Positions 16,417-24,900 of a DNA stretch of 58,465 bases are shown piece by piece (within the stretch, counting starts at the first letter, position 1; the number at the start of each line of letters is the position of its first letter). The stretch spans positions 805,394-863,858 of the forward strand of contig JAMPDE010000001.1 of assembly GCA_023665825.1 (NCBI GenBank), written 5' to 3'. The DNA is from Alistipes senegalensis (lineage in GTDB: Bacteria; Bacteroidota; Bacteroidia; Bacteroidales; Rikenellaceae). Below the pieces are notes generated by a model. That model was not told where the DNA came from and searched no databases. It saw only the letters and a list, made by a program, of their open reading frames with translations. A program made the translations under genes and the position numbers.

Positions 16417-17586
16417 CTAAAGTTTTGCAATAAATTCGTCTTTCCGTGCACACTGTGCATTTATTTGATCCTGCGACACACCGGCTTGGCTCAACCAAGC
16501 CGACCAGCCGTTAAAAAAATTATTAATCTCCAAAATAACATCGCTTGGATTAAATTTGTAATTGTTTTTGCTTAATCCCAACTGGATAATTCGTCCTTCG
16601 TAATCACGATTCCCCAACACCAATGAATTGTTGTTTTTCGTCAGATCATTACATTTTTTGTTCGATTCTTTGATTTTTTCCTTAATTTCTTTTATGCGAA
16701 CACGAACTGGATCTAATGTATCATAGATATTCATCAAGTGCCCGAACAAAATACCCCAAATAACATAAACAATGAAACCGGAAAAAATAATCAACCAGAA
16801 TCCCGGCATTTGGAGCGCAATTGAAAAATCAAAATCAGTAGAAGACATTGTACGAGTAAGTTCATATATCTTCTCTTCAATCGTATAGGCCAATAAAATA
16901 TCAAATATGAAAGCCAGCAAATAAAGTCCATATTTCAATTTATCTGCTTTCTCTTCCAGAAAATGCAAAACAAGCCCAAATCCCAAAAAGACGAAAGGAA
17001 AAGTCAAGATGAAAACGATATTCATCCAACCTTTATCGACAGCATTGCTCAATGCGTATGGATCGAAAATTTGATCCGCTACTTGGTCAGTTATGTCTGA
17101 CGCTGGTTTTATAAATGCTGAATAAGCAGCAGAACTGTAAAAGACGAACAAATAGACCGTCAAGAAAAGGATTATTGCACATCCAATACAGAACAGCCAT
17201 TTTTTAGGGGAATCACTTCCTGTTTCAGAATTAGGTTCGGCATTGATTTTAGCAATATCCATGTTATATTGTCCAATTTTGTTTTTTTCGGTTTGTAGTG
17301 CGTCTTCATTTTGTTGAATAGAAGTTTTATTTTCCTCAATATTTGCTCGAAATCCGGCAATCTGTTGATCTATTTCTATAATATATTGTTGATAGGCCGC
17401 ATCTTGGGCTTTTTGTGATGCAATACATTGTTGATGGACGATCTGAAGGCATACCGACAAACCGGTATCTGATCCCAAATGGGCTCCAGCTTTTTGGAAC
17501 CCCCATTTCTGATAAGTTATACCGCCTTGTACGTTATTGGTCGTAGTAACAGACTTTTGTGTGAATATGGTAGACAGGTTCATCAT
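16417..17586 (-). CDS. coiled-coil four-helix membrane protein of the TerB cassette
   Basis: A 389-residue protein with no signal peptide. After a ~55-residue N terminus comes a Gln/Glu/Lys-rich coiled coil (~60-120). Four hydrophobic helices follow (about 130-150, 188-211, 218-238, 265-287), then a second Lys/Glu-rich coiled coil (~298-325) and an Asn-rich tail. It could be related to the four-TM coiled-coil DUF4407 type, but I cannot confirm this. Its ATG overlaps the TGA of the TerB-like gene (ATGA at 17583-17586), so the two are translationally coupled. AT-rich like its neighbours. A membrane sensor or scaffold between the cytosolic TerB protein and the periplasmic/outer-leaflet vWA lipoprotein is a reasonable inference. 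Confidence 0.65.
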   Translation of the reverse strand: MMNLSTIFTQKSVTTTNNVQGGITYQKWGFQKAGAHLGSDTGLSVCLQIVHQQCIASQKAQDAAYQQYIIEIDQQIAGFRANIEENKTSIQQNEDALQTEKNKIGQYNMDIAKINAEPNSETGSDSPKKWLFCIGCAIILFLTVYLFVFYSSAAYSAFIKPASDITDQVADQIFDPYALSNAVDKGWMNIVFILTFPFVFLGFGLVLHFLEEKADKLKYGLYLLAFIFDILLAYTIEEKIYELTRTMSSTDFDFSIALQMPGFWLIIFSGFIVYVIWGILFGHLMNIYDTLDPVRVRIKEIKEKIKESNKKCNDLTKNNNSLVLGNRDYEGRIIQLGLSKNNYKFNPSDVILEINNFFNGWSAWLSQAGVSQDQINAQCARKDEFIAKL

Positions 17587-17990
17587 TGTGCTACAATTGT
17601 TTGGATTACTTCCGAAATAGTTTTGTGTTTTTTTGCTGCATCAAACAATTCGTCCATAAATCGGTTACGAACTGCGGAATCGCCGATTCCGAAACGTTCG
17701 CAAAATCGCTCAAACGATTGTCGTTCTGCCGGTTCTATCTTTCCGTCGGATACTATCAAACGTGCATAATCATAAAGGTAGACAACCTTTTCTTCATCGT
17801 TTTCCGGAATGACAGTCGAGTGGATTGGCCGGATAATGGCATCTTCGAGTTCATCGTGCGAAACACCGTGCTCACATCCAATTTGATAGAGGACTTCCAA
17901 CTCTTCCGGTGCGAAATCAAGATCGGAAAAAGCCAAATGATACAAACTCATAAAATGAGTTTTGAGTTTGTCGGGAATTGGGTTTGTCAT
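17583..17990 (-). CDS. TerB-like protein (tellurite-resistance/DUF533 fold)
   Basis: A 135-residue all-helical, acidic protein. It has two related segments: F-S-D-L-D-F-A-P-E-E-L-E-V-L (21-34) and I-V-S-D-G-K-I-E-P-A-E-R-Q-S-F (79-93). The D-G-x-I-x-x-x-E pattern is the hallmark of TerB-like domains, which bind metal through conserved acidic residues. No signal peptide; cytosolic. First gene of the AT-rich minus-strand cassette, overlapping the membrane protein gene by ATGA. A conserved structured RNA ends about 79 nt upstream of its start. Not evidence for tellurite resistance by itself, since terC, terD and terZ are absent. Confidence 0.7.
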   Translation of the reverse strand: MTNPIPDKLKTHFMSLYHLAFSDLDFAPEELEVLYQIGCEHGVSHDELEDAIIRPIHSTVIPENDEEKVVYLYDYARLIVSDGKIEPAERQSFERFCERFGIGDSAVRNRFMDELFDAAKKHKTISEVIQTIVAQ

Positions 17991-18068
17991 AATTTGTTAT
18001 TCCCAGTCGGCTCCTACCCGGGTAAATCTCGTGATAAATCAGAAAGCGTGGTGCCGAAACCTATTTCA

Positions 18069-18240
18069 TTAGAGTAGGTCGTAGGAAACCTTGAAGATAA
18101 AACAAGCAACAGCCCACGCCTGTACACCCAACAGAACGTTGGATATACGACGCGGCAAAATGTTCGCCAATTCCCTCTTCAGATTGAATTTCCTACGTTC
18201 ACTCTAAAGGAATAGCTACACTCTCCGTGTAATCAATACG
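18069..18240 (-). ncRNA. structured RNA, copy 1 (upstream of the TerB cassette)
   Basis: Read on the minus strand: a small hairpin TACAC/GTGTA (18230-18216), then a long-range closing stem TTAGAGT (18207-18201)/ACTCTAA (18075-18069). An asymmetric internal loop GAAC/GACCT follows, then an inner stem GTAGGAAA (18196-18189)/TTTCCTAC (18088-18081), and ~100 nt of further structure. The same architecture with compensatory changes recurs at 46061-46208. A promoter matches just upstream (18247-18277). No T-run terminator is visible before the TerB-like start at 17990, so this copy may be the leader of that operon. I do not recognise the family with certainty; a Bacteroidales-1/6S-type RNA or a riboswitch-like leader are possible. 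Confidence 0.55.
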
Positions 18241-18246
18241 TCTGTG

Positions 18247-18277
18247 CAAAAATAGACATATTTGCGGAAAATGCAAA
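18247..18277 (-). promoter_or_regulatory. promoter of structured RNA copy 1 / TerB cassette
   Basis: On the minus strand TTTG (18277-18274), 19 bp, then TATTTTTG (18254-18247). Start expected near 18240, directly before the first hairpin of the RNA. Between 18280 and 18440 I see nothing else. Confidence 0.65.
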
Positions 18278-18440
18278 AAACATCTTACCGTTTTCGAGGC
18301 TGCTGCTATAATGCGCCATGCGGCCGCCGTAAATTTCCGAAAATCCCGCGAAAAACCCAAATACACCTCCCCGCAAAAAAGAGGAGTGCAGGTTTTGGCC
18401 AATAAACCGCATGATTCTACAAGATTTTTTCGCAATTATT

Positions 18441-18470
18441 TTGTTCGAGTGACTTTTTTGTTTAACTTTG
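18441..18470 (+). promoter_or_regulatory. promoter of tRNA-Glu and rpsT
   Basis: TTG (18441-18443), 19 bp, TAACTTTG (18463-18470). It lies 40 bp before tRNA-Glu; rpsT follows with no terminator between. Confidence 0.7.
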
Positions 18471-18509
18471 CACCGCTAAAGTTCCCCGCGAGGGTTGCGA
18501 TAGCGGTAA

Positions 18510-18581
18510 GGCCCATTCGTCTATCGGTTAGGACGCAAGATTTTCATTCTTGAAAGAGCAGTTCGATTCTGCTATGGGCTA
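18510..18581 (+). tRNA. tRNA-Glu (TTC)
   Basis: GGCCCATTCGTCTATCGG begins the tRNA, and the acceptor is closed by ATGGGCT (18574-18580). The anticodon loop TTTTCAT gives TTC. Located directly upstream of rpsT and probably co-transcribed with it. Confidence 0.94.
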
Positions 18582-18618
18582 CACGAATCGAAAAGTAAAA
18601 ATAAACACAAACGGAATC

Positions 18619-18870
18619 ATGGCAAACCATAAGTCATCGAAAAAAAGAATCCGCCAGACCTTGACCAAACGTGCGCACAACCGGCTGTTCCACAAGACAG
18701 CCCGCAATGCTGTGAAAGCCCTGCGTGCCACCACCGAAAAGAGCGCGGCCGAAGCGTTGCTCCCGAAGGTGAACTCGATGTTGGACAAGCTCGCTAAGCA
18801 CAACATCATGCACAAGAACAAGGCAGCGAACTTGAAAAGCGCCATGCAATTGCATGTGAACGCCTTGTAG
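18619..18870 (+). CDS. rpsT: 30S ribosomal protein S20
   Basis: An 83-residue, Lys/Arg-rich protein with the canonical N terminus M-A-N-H-K-S-S-K-K-R-I-R-Q-T and a K-A-A-N-L-K-S C-terminal motif. S20 binds 16S rRNA early in 30S assembly. The start is fixed by family alignment; the upstream in-frame Met at 18550 lies inside tRNA-Glu. Followed by an intrinsic terminator. Confidence 0.97.
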   Translation: MANHKSSKKRIRQTLTKRAHNRLFHKTARNAVKALRATTEKSAAEALLPKVNSMLDKLAKHNIMHKNKAANLKSAMQLHVNAL

Positions 18871-18893
18871 TCCGAGAGGAACGCAAGAACGAC

Positions 18894-18936
18894 AAACGGG
18901 CGGATTTCCGAAGAGGAAAATCCGGCCGTTTTCTTT
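18894..18936 (+). terminator. terminator after rpsT
   Basis: AAACGGGCGGATTTCC (18894-18909) pairs with the complementary GGAAAATCCGGCCGTTT arm, then TTCTTTTT. Confidence 0.85.
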
Positions 18937-18960
18937 TTGATTTCTGGCACAAAGAGCCGA

Positions 18961-18997
18961 CGGCCGCGCGCTCATCCACTGAAACAGCGCACGGCCG
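18961..18997 (-). terminator. hairpin at the 3' side of the serine dehydratase gene
   Basis: CGGCCGCGCGCT / AGCGCACGGCCG, 11 of 12 bp pairing, 13-nt loop, 31 bp past the sdaA stop. No T run, so termination is only suggested. Confidence 0.35.
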
Positions 18998-19027
18998 AAA
19001 CCGAACGCGGCATGCCCATTGCCCCGA

Positions 19028-20236
19028 TTACTTCGTATGCGGATCGTAGTGCCGCGCAAGCCCGCCTTCGGAGGTTTCGCGATAAAGACTCGGCAGGTTG
19101 TGGCCCGTTTCGTTCATCACCGCCACCACCCGGTCGTAGCTTACCAAATGCGAACCGTCCGACAACGTGGCATAGGCATTCGCGTCGAACGCCCGTGCCG
19201 CCGCGACGGCATTCCGCTCGATACACGGCACCTGCACCAACCCGCATACGGGGTCGCAGGTCAGTCCCAAATGGTGTTCCAATGCCATTTCGGCCGCATA
19301 CTCGATTTGCGCAGGCGTGCCGCCGAACAACTGGCAGGCAGCAGCCGCAGCCATCGCGCACGCCACGCCAACCTCGCCCTGACAGCCGACTTCAGCGCCC
19401 GATATGGACGAATTGGTCTTGGCTACATTCCCGAACAATCCGGCCGTAGCCAAAGCCCGCAAAATACGGATACGCAGAAAATTCCGTGAAGTGGCCAAAT
19501 GATAGAGCACGGCCGGCATCACGCCGCTCGACCCGCACGTGGGAGCCGTCACGACCACGCCGCCTGCTGCATTTTCTTCGGCCGTAGCCAGTGCATACGC
19601 ATATATCTTGGCACGCGAACTCAACGAATCGGTGTAGCTTTTCGACTTGACCCAATAAGTGCTCGCCTTGCGCGCCACTTTCAGACCGCCCGGCAACACA
19701 CCGTCGTTGTTCAGGCCGCGTTCGATGGTCTCGCACATGACCGTCCAGATATGGTCGAGATAATCCCAGATTTCGGGGCCCTCGCAGTCGTTCACATACT
19801 CCCAGTAGGTCTTGCCCTCGTCGTAGCACCACTGTTTGATTCGGGCGATGGTGGACATCGGGTAAACGCTTCGGGGCTGTTCGGCACGAGTCGTTTCGTT
19901 GGCCAGCGCACCGCCGCCGATGCTGTAAATCGTCCAGTTGTCGACGACCTCGCCATTCCGCAGCCCCTCGAACAGCATGCCGTTCGGGTGGAACGGCAGC
20001 GTTACCTCGGGCTTCCAGACGAATTCGGTCGGGGCAAGCGGTTCCAGCACGGAGCGGATAGCCACGTCGGTCAAGTGTCCCTTGCCGGTCGCAGCGAGCG
20101 AGCCGTACAGCGTCACGCGATAGGCTTCGACCTCACGGCAACGCTCCGCGAACTGCTCGGCCGCCCGTTTGGGGCCCATCGTATGGCTGCTCGACGGGCC
20201 GTTGCCCACTTTATACAATGCTTTCAATGATTCCAT
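19028..20236 (-). CDS. sdaA: L-serine ammonia-lyase, iron-sulfur-dependent
   Basis: A 402-residue single-chain [4Fe-4S] L-serine dehydratase converting serine to pyruvate and ammonia. The N-terminal beta domain begins V-G-N-G-P-S-S-S-H-T-M-G-P, the family signature. The C-terminal alpha domain has G-S-S-G-V-M-P and the Cys-bearing S-G-A-E-V-G-C-Q-G-E-V-G and D-P-V-C-G-L-V-Q-V-P-C-I-E-R-N, which supply cluster ligands. Length is typical. It stands alone between rpsT and the PUL, and is likely a housekeeping amino-acid catabolic gene. Confidence 0.95.
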   Translation of the reverse strand: MESLKALYKVGNGPSSSHTMGPKRAAEQFAERCREVEAYRVTLYGSLAATGKGHLTDVAIRSVLEPLAPTEFVWKPEVTLPFHPNGMLFEGLRNGEVVDNWTIYSIGGGALANETTRAEQPRSVYPMSTIARIKQWCYDEGKTYWEYVNDCEGPEIWDYLDHIWTVMCETIERGLNNDGVLPGGLKVARKASTYWVKSKSYTDSLSSRAKIYAYALATAEENAAGGVVVTAPTCGSSGVMPAVLYHLATSRNFLRIRILRALATAGLFGNVAKTNSSISGAEVGCQGEVGVACAMAAAAACQLFGGTPAQIEYAAEMALEHHLGLTCDPVCGLVQVPCIERNAVAAARAFDANAYATLSDGSHLVSYDRVVAVMNETGHNLPSLYRETSEGGLARHYDPHTK

Positions 20237-20445
20237 AAACGGAGCTCCGATTTCCGGTAATTTTCGGTAAAGGTAACGCTAAAAAACGAAACCGCGAACG
20301 AACAAGCCCCGAAAACCGTCGACAAAAAGCCCGGCGACCTCCGATTTTTTCATCGGCCGTCATTTTGTACGATTCTACTATTTATCCGAATGTTTCTATC
20401 ATTTCAAAAACAGCGAAGCGGATATTTTCGTCATAAAAAACAATT

Positions 20446-21876
20446 ATGCGGCGAAAACTGCTTTTCTCGATTCTTCTTATCATCACTTGTACGGTATCCT
20501 ACGCCGAAGCGAGATTCCACGCTACTTTCGGCAGCCACATGGTTCTCCAAAATCGCAGTTCGGTCGTCTTGCACGGTTCGGCCGAGCCCGGACACAAGAT
20601 CATCGTCCGTTGCTCATGGGAACGGAACAATCACAAGACCATCGCGGATGAACACGGCATCTGGCGCATCGCCGTCACCACACCGGCCGCTTCATTCGAG
20701 CCGCAATGGATCGAAATGCGCGAGCGGAATACGGTTCGGCTCGACGACATTCTGATCGGCGAAGTGTGGCTCTGTTCGGGTCAGTCGAACATGGAGATGC
20801 CCATGAAAGGCTTCCCGTCGCAACCCGTAACGGGTGCAGCTACGGAAATCGCCTCCTCCCTGAAATACAAGGGGCTGCGGCTCTTTACCGTAGGCCGTTG
20901 CTGTGCGGAAACACCTCAATACGAGTGCTCGGGCACATGGTCGCGCGCCACACCCGAGCAGGTCGCCGCATTCAGCGCCGTTGCCTACCTCTTCGGCCGT
21001 CGTCTGACCGAGACGCTCGACGTTCCGGTCGGACTCGTCGTATCCAGTTACGGCGGTTCGCGCATCGAATCGTGGATGGATGCGGAGACCATCGCCAAAT
21101 TCGACCCGAAGGATTACATCGCCCACGCCGACAAACCCTATCGCGACCCCTGCAAACTCTACAACGGCATGATCGCCCCGCTGAACGATATGGTCGTTCG
21201 GGGCGTCGTCTGGTTACAGGGCGAAAGCAACCGCCGCAACGCCCACGTCTACGCACCGATGCTGCGCGAACTGGTGGCTCTCTGGCGACAAAAAAGGTCG
21301 CAACCCGAACTTCCGTTCATCGTTTGCCAGATTTCGCCTGCACACACCCATGATTCTATCGAATTGGGCCGCGTTCGAGTCATCGAGGCACAGCTACGCG
21401 CCGTAAAAGAAAATCGCCGATGTTGGATAGTCGGTACTTCGGATCTCGGCGACGAACACGTGGTCCACTACCCTAAAAAAGATGTTATCGCCGAGCGGGT
21501 TTTCTATTCGGCATTGGTCAACGTCTACGGAATCGGAGGACTGCCGTCTTCAGGCCCTACCGTCGCCAGCGTCGACTATGACCAAGGACGCGCCGTCGTT
21601 CGCTTCGACCACGCGGAACGGGGCCTCAACCCGCTGAAAGAGGAAATCGCAGGATTCCAACTGGCAGGCGCGGACGGAATCTACCACCCCGCCACAGCCC
21701 GGGTAGGAACGGACCGCTCGACGGTCGAAGTTTCGTCGCCCGAAGTACCGGCCCCGTGCGCGCTCCGCTACGCATTCGCCGACTGGCACCGAATCGATTT
21801 GTATAACCACGCAGGATTGCCCGCTTTCCCCTATCGCTCCGACACAACGGATTACGGCACCGCACTACAAAAATAA
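20446..21876 (+). CDS. SGNH-family sialate O-acetylesterase-like carbohydrate esterase
   Basis: A 476-residue secreted esterase (signal peptide ending near residue 20-22). A beta-sandwich N-terminal segment precedes the SGNH hydrolase core with block I L-C-S-G-Q-S-N-M-E-M (Ser114 predicted nucleophile) and block III W-L-Q-G-E-S-N. These enzymes remove O-acetyl groups from sugars, classically 9-O-acetyl sialic acid but often hemicellulose or pectin. As the first gene of the PUL it probably deacetylates the incoming oligosaccharide in the periplasm. It is 76 bp upstream of the hybrid regulator and on the same strand. 20237-20445 holds no gene and no clear promoter match. Confidence 0.82.
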   Translation: MRRKLLFSILLIITCTVSYAEARFHATFGSHMVLQNRSSVVLHGSAEPGHKIIVRCSWERNNHKTIADEHGIWRIAVTTPAASFEPQWIEMRERNTVRLDDILIGEVWLCSGQSNMEMPMKGFPSQPVTGAATEIASSLKYKGLRLFTVGRCCAETPQYECSGTWSRATPEQVAAFSAVAYLFGRRLTETLDVPVGLVVSSYGGSRIESWMDAETIAKFDPKDYIAHADKPYRDPCKLYNGMIAPLNDMVVRGVVWLQGESNRRNAHVYAPMLRELVALWRQKRSQPELPFIVCQISPAHTHDSIELGRVRVIEAQLRAVKENRRCWIVGTSDLGDEHVVHYPKKDVIAERVFYSALVNVYGIGGLPSSGPTVASVDYDQGRAVVRFDHAERGLNPLKEEIAGFQLAGADGIYHPATARVGTDRSTVEVSSPEVPAPCALRYAFADWHRIDLYNHAGLPAFPYRSDTTDYGTALQK

Positions 21877-21952
21877 CGAACCGGGACGTGCGTTGTCGTT
21901 CGATTTTTGCGAAAGATTTACGGAACGACGTTCCATCGAAAGGAATCTCTTC

Positions 21953-24900
21953 ATGAATGCAATGAATCCCCGTCGTCTGCTGACGGTTCTGCTATACCTC
22001 GTCGCCCCGTGTACGGTGCAGAGCGAAACGCGAGACATCCAGATGCGTTTTCTCGGCATCGCCGACGGTCTTTCGCACCAAACGGTCAACTGCTTCTGTC
22101 AGGACGAATTCGGGTTCGTCTGGATCGGGGCTCAAGACGGCCTCAACCGGTTCGACGGCTCCACGATCGACCGTTTCCAGCCCGACGGCACCCCTTACGG
22201 CATCAGCAGCAACAATATCCGCCAGCTTCACAGCGACCGCAACGGCCACATCTTCATCCGATCGTTGCAATGCGTAGAGCGGTACGATTTGCGGCTCGAA
22301 CGGTTCGACCTGCTCTACAACGGCGACGTCAGCGCCATGGCCTGCAACGGCGACGACGTCTACATCGTCGACAACGACCGTATCCTGCGCATCGCCGGCA
22401 CGCTCCCCGCAGGAGAGACCCCCAAGCCCGAATTGATCTTCTCCTTCGCCGATTTCGGGGAGCATCCGGGCACGATCAACAGCCTCGTCGTCTCGGGAGA
22501 CCGTTTGATTTTGAGCTCATCGAAGCTGGGACTGCTCTGCATCTCGCAAGGACGCATCGAGCGTCGGGAGCATATGGGCACCGTCAATTCACTGCACACG
22601 GACACCGAAGGCAATATCTGGATCGCCACACGGGATGCGGGATTGTGCCGCCTCGACCCGCTGGGACGCACAAGCTGGTACCGGCATCGCGAAGGCGACG
22701 CCACATCGCTCGTACACAACAACGTGCGGGCCGTCGTGCAAGCCGAAAACGGATTCTATTACGTCGGCTCCTACGGCGGGCTTCAAATGCTCGACATCCA
22801 TACGGGCGAATTCATTCTGTGCAACTACGACCAGAACGAGGATATCAACGTCCGGTCGATCATCTCCATGTTCTGCGACGACGACGGCACGCTGTGGATA
22901 GGCACGTTCCATTGCGGCGTGCAGTACCACAACGTCGCCAACGACAATTATCGTTTCTACCGCGTCTCCTCGAACCGTCATGGCGAACACGTTTCGCCGG
23001 TCATCAGCGCCATCGCCGAAGACGGCGACGGACACATGTGGCTCGCCACTGAGGGAAACGGCCTGATTCGGTTCGACCCCGAGAACGACAATTTCGACGC
23101 GTTCGCCGGCATCGCGAACGATGCGGTCATCAAATCGCTCTACTACGATGCCGCCCAAAATCGATTGTGGGCAGCCTCGCTGTTCAACGGCATCGACTGC
23201 ATCGACCTGCGCACGGGACATTGCACGCACGTTCCCCCTGCGGTATGGGATGCCGACGGACGATGCGTGGGCCGGGCGCACAACATCGTGCGGATCATCG
23301 ACGACGGCGAACAAGGCCTGCTGCTGGCGACCCGCATCGGGCTCGTGCGCCTCGACCGCAAGCGGATGCGGCTGGAAGCAATCGACAACGAAGCGATTTT
23401 CCGCCGCAGCGTGTCGCAGATCTGGGACATCGCACGCAGCAACGGACGACTTTGGATAGCGACTTCATTCGATCTGATGAAGTTCGACGAGACGAGCGGA
23501 GCCGTGCGTCACTACTCTTTCGCCGATATTTCGGGTACGCAGGCCAAGCAACATATCAACCACCTGCTGTGCGATGCCGACGGCGATCTGTGGCTCGGCT
23601 CCACAGGGTCGGGCATCTTCCGATACGACCCGACGAGCGATACGTTCGAGCACTACGGCAGCAATCGGGGTCTCGACAACGGATTCGTCACCGCACTGGC
23701 AGCATTTCCCCTCTCCGATTCGGAAAAAGACAAACCGTCGAGCACGATTTACGTAGGCCACAGTCACGGCATCAGCTGGCTCGATGAAGATCGGTCGCAA
23801 TTCGAGAACTACGGCCGGCCCAACGGCTTTCCGTTGTCGAACGTCTGCGAAAACGGACTTTTCAGCTCGGACGACCGCAACATCTTCGTCTGCGGACCGC
23901 AGGGAGTGGTGCTTATCCGGTCCGGTCAATTCCGGGAATGGCATGCCGACTATCGCATCCACATCAAGGGTGTGTCGGTCGACAACCGCCCCGTGCATCC
24001 GGGCGATTCGCCCTGTCTGCTCGACGCATCGCCGCTCTATTGCCATCGGATGACGCTTCCGCCGCATCATTCGTCCGTCACCTTCCGCATCGCGGGCAAC
24101 AACTTCGTCCATGCGCCCGCTTCGGGACTGGAATACTGTCTCGAAGGATTCGACACGCACTTCATCAAGGCCGAAAACATTTCGCAGATCACCTACATGA
24201 ATCTCAAGCCGGGACGTTATCGGTTCGTCGTGCGGAGCATCCGCCACGACCGCAGCGGGCATCTGCCCGAAACGACTTTCGACCTGCGCGTCAAGGCACC
24301 GATATATGCCCGTACGTGGTTCCTGTTGTTGCTCGTCGTCGTCATGATCGTCGTGCTCGCAAAGTTATGGCGGCTCTGGTTCCATCGCCAGCGGTTAGAG
24401 CAGATGCTGCACATCGAACAATTGGAGAAAGAGCATATCGAACAGACCAACCTGCAAAAATTCCGGTTCTTCACCAACGTATCCCACGAATTCCGCACCC
24501 CGCTGACCCTCATCATGGGACAAGTCGAAGTGCTGCTCATGCGGCAGGACATCGGGCCTTCGATCTACAACCGGATTTTGAGCGTCTATCGCAACACCCA
24601 ACGATTGAAAAACATGGTCGACGAAATCATCGACATCCGACGGCTCGATCAAGCGCAGTTGCGCCTGCACGTCGACCGCCAAGAGCTGACGACCATCGCG
24701 AAAGGCATCTGGGTGTTGTTCCAAGACTACGCCGCACAGCGCAACATCGAGTTCCGGTTCTCGGCCCCCGAACAGCCGCTCGAAATGGAGTTCGACCGGC
24801 GGCAGCTGGAAAAGGTATTGAACAACCTGCTCTCCAACGCCTTCAAATACACCGCTCCCGGCGGTAAAATCACGGTAACGGTCGCTGCCGGCGCCGACGA

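Noticed and set aside
15483-17990. Calling the TerB cassette a tellurite resistance operon
   Set aside because: Only a TerB-like fold is present; terC, terD/E/Z and terY-like cytosolic proteins are missing, so the label would overreach.
18199-18435. 78-codon minus-strand ORF between structured RNA copy 1 and tRNA-Glu
   Set aside because: It overlaps the RNA promoter and 5' hairpin and is not protein-like.
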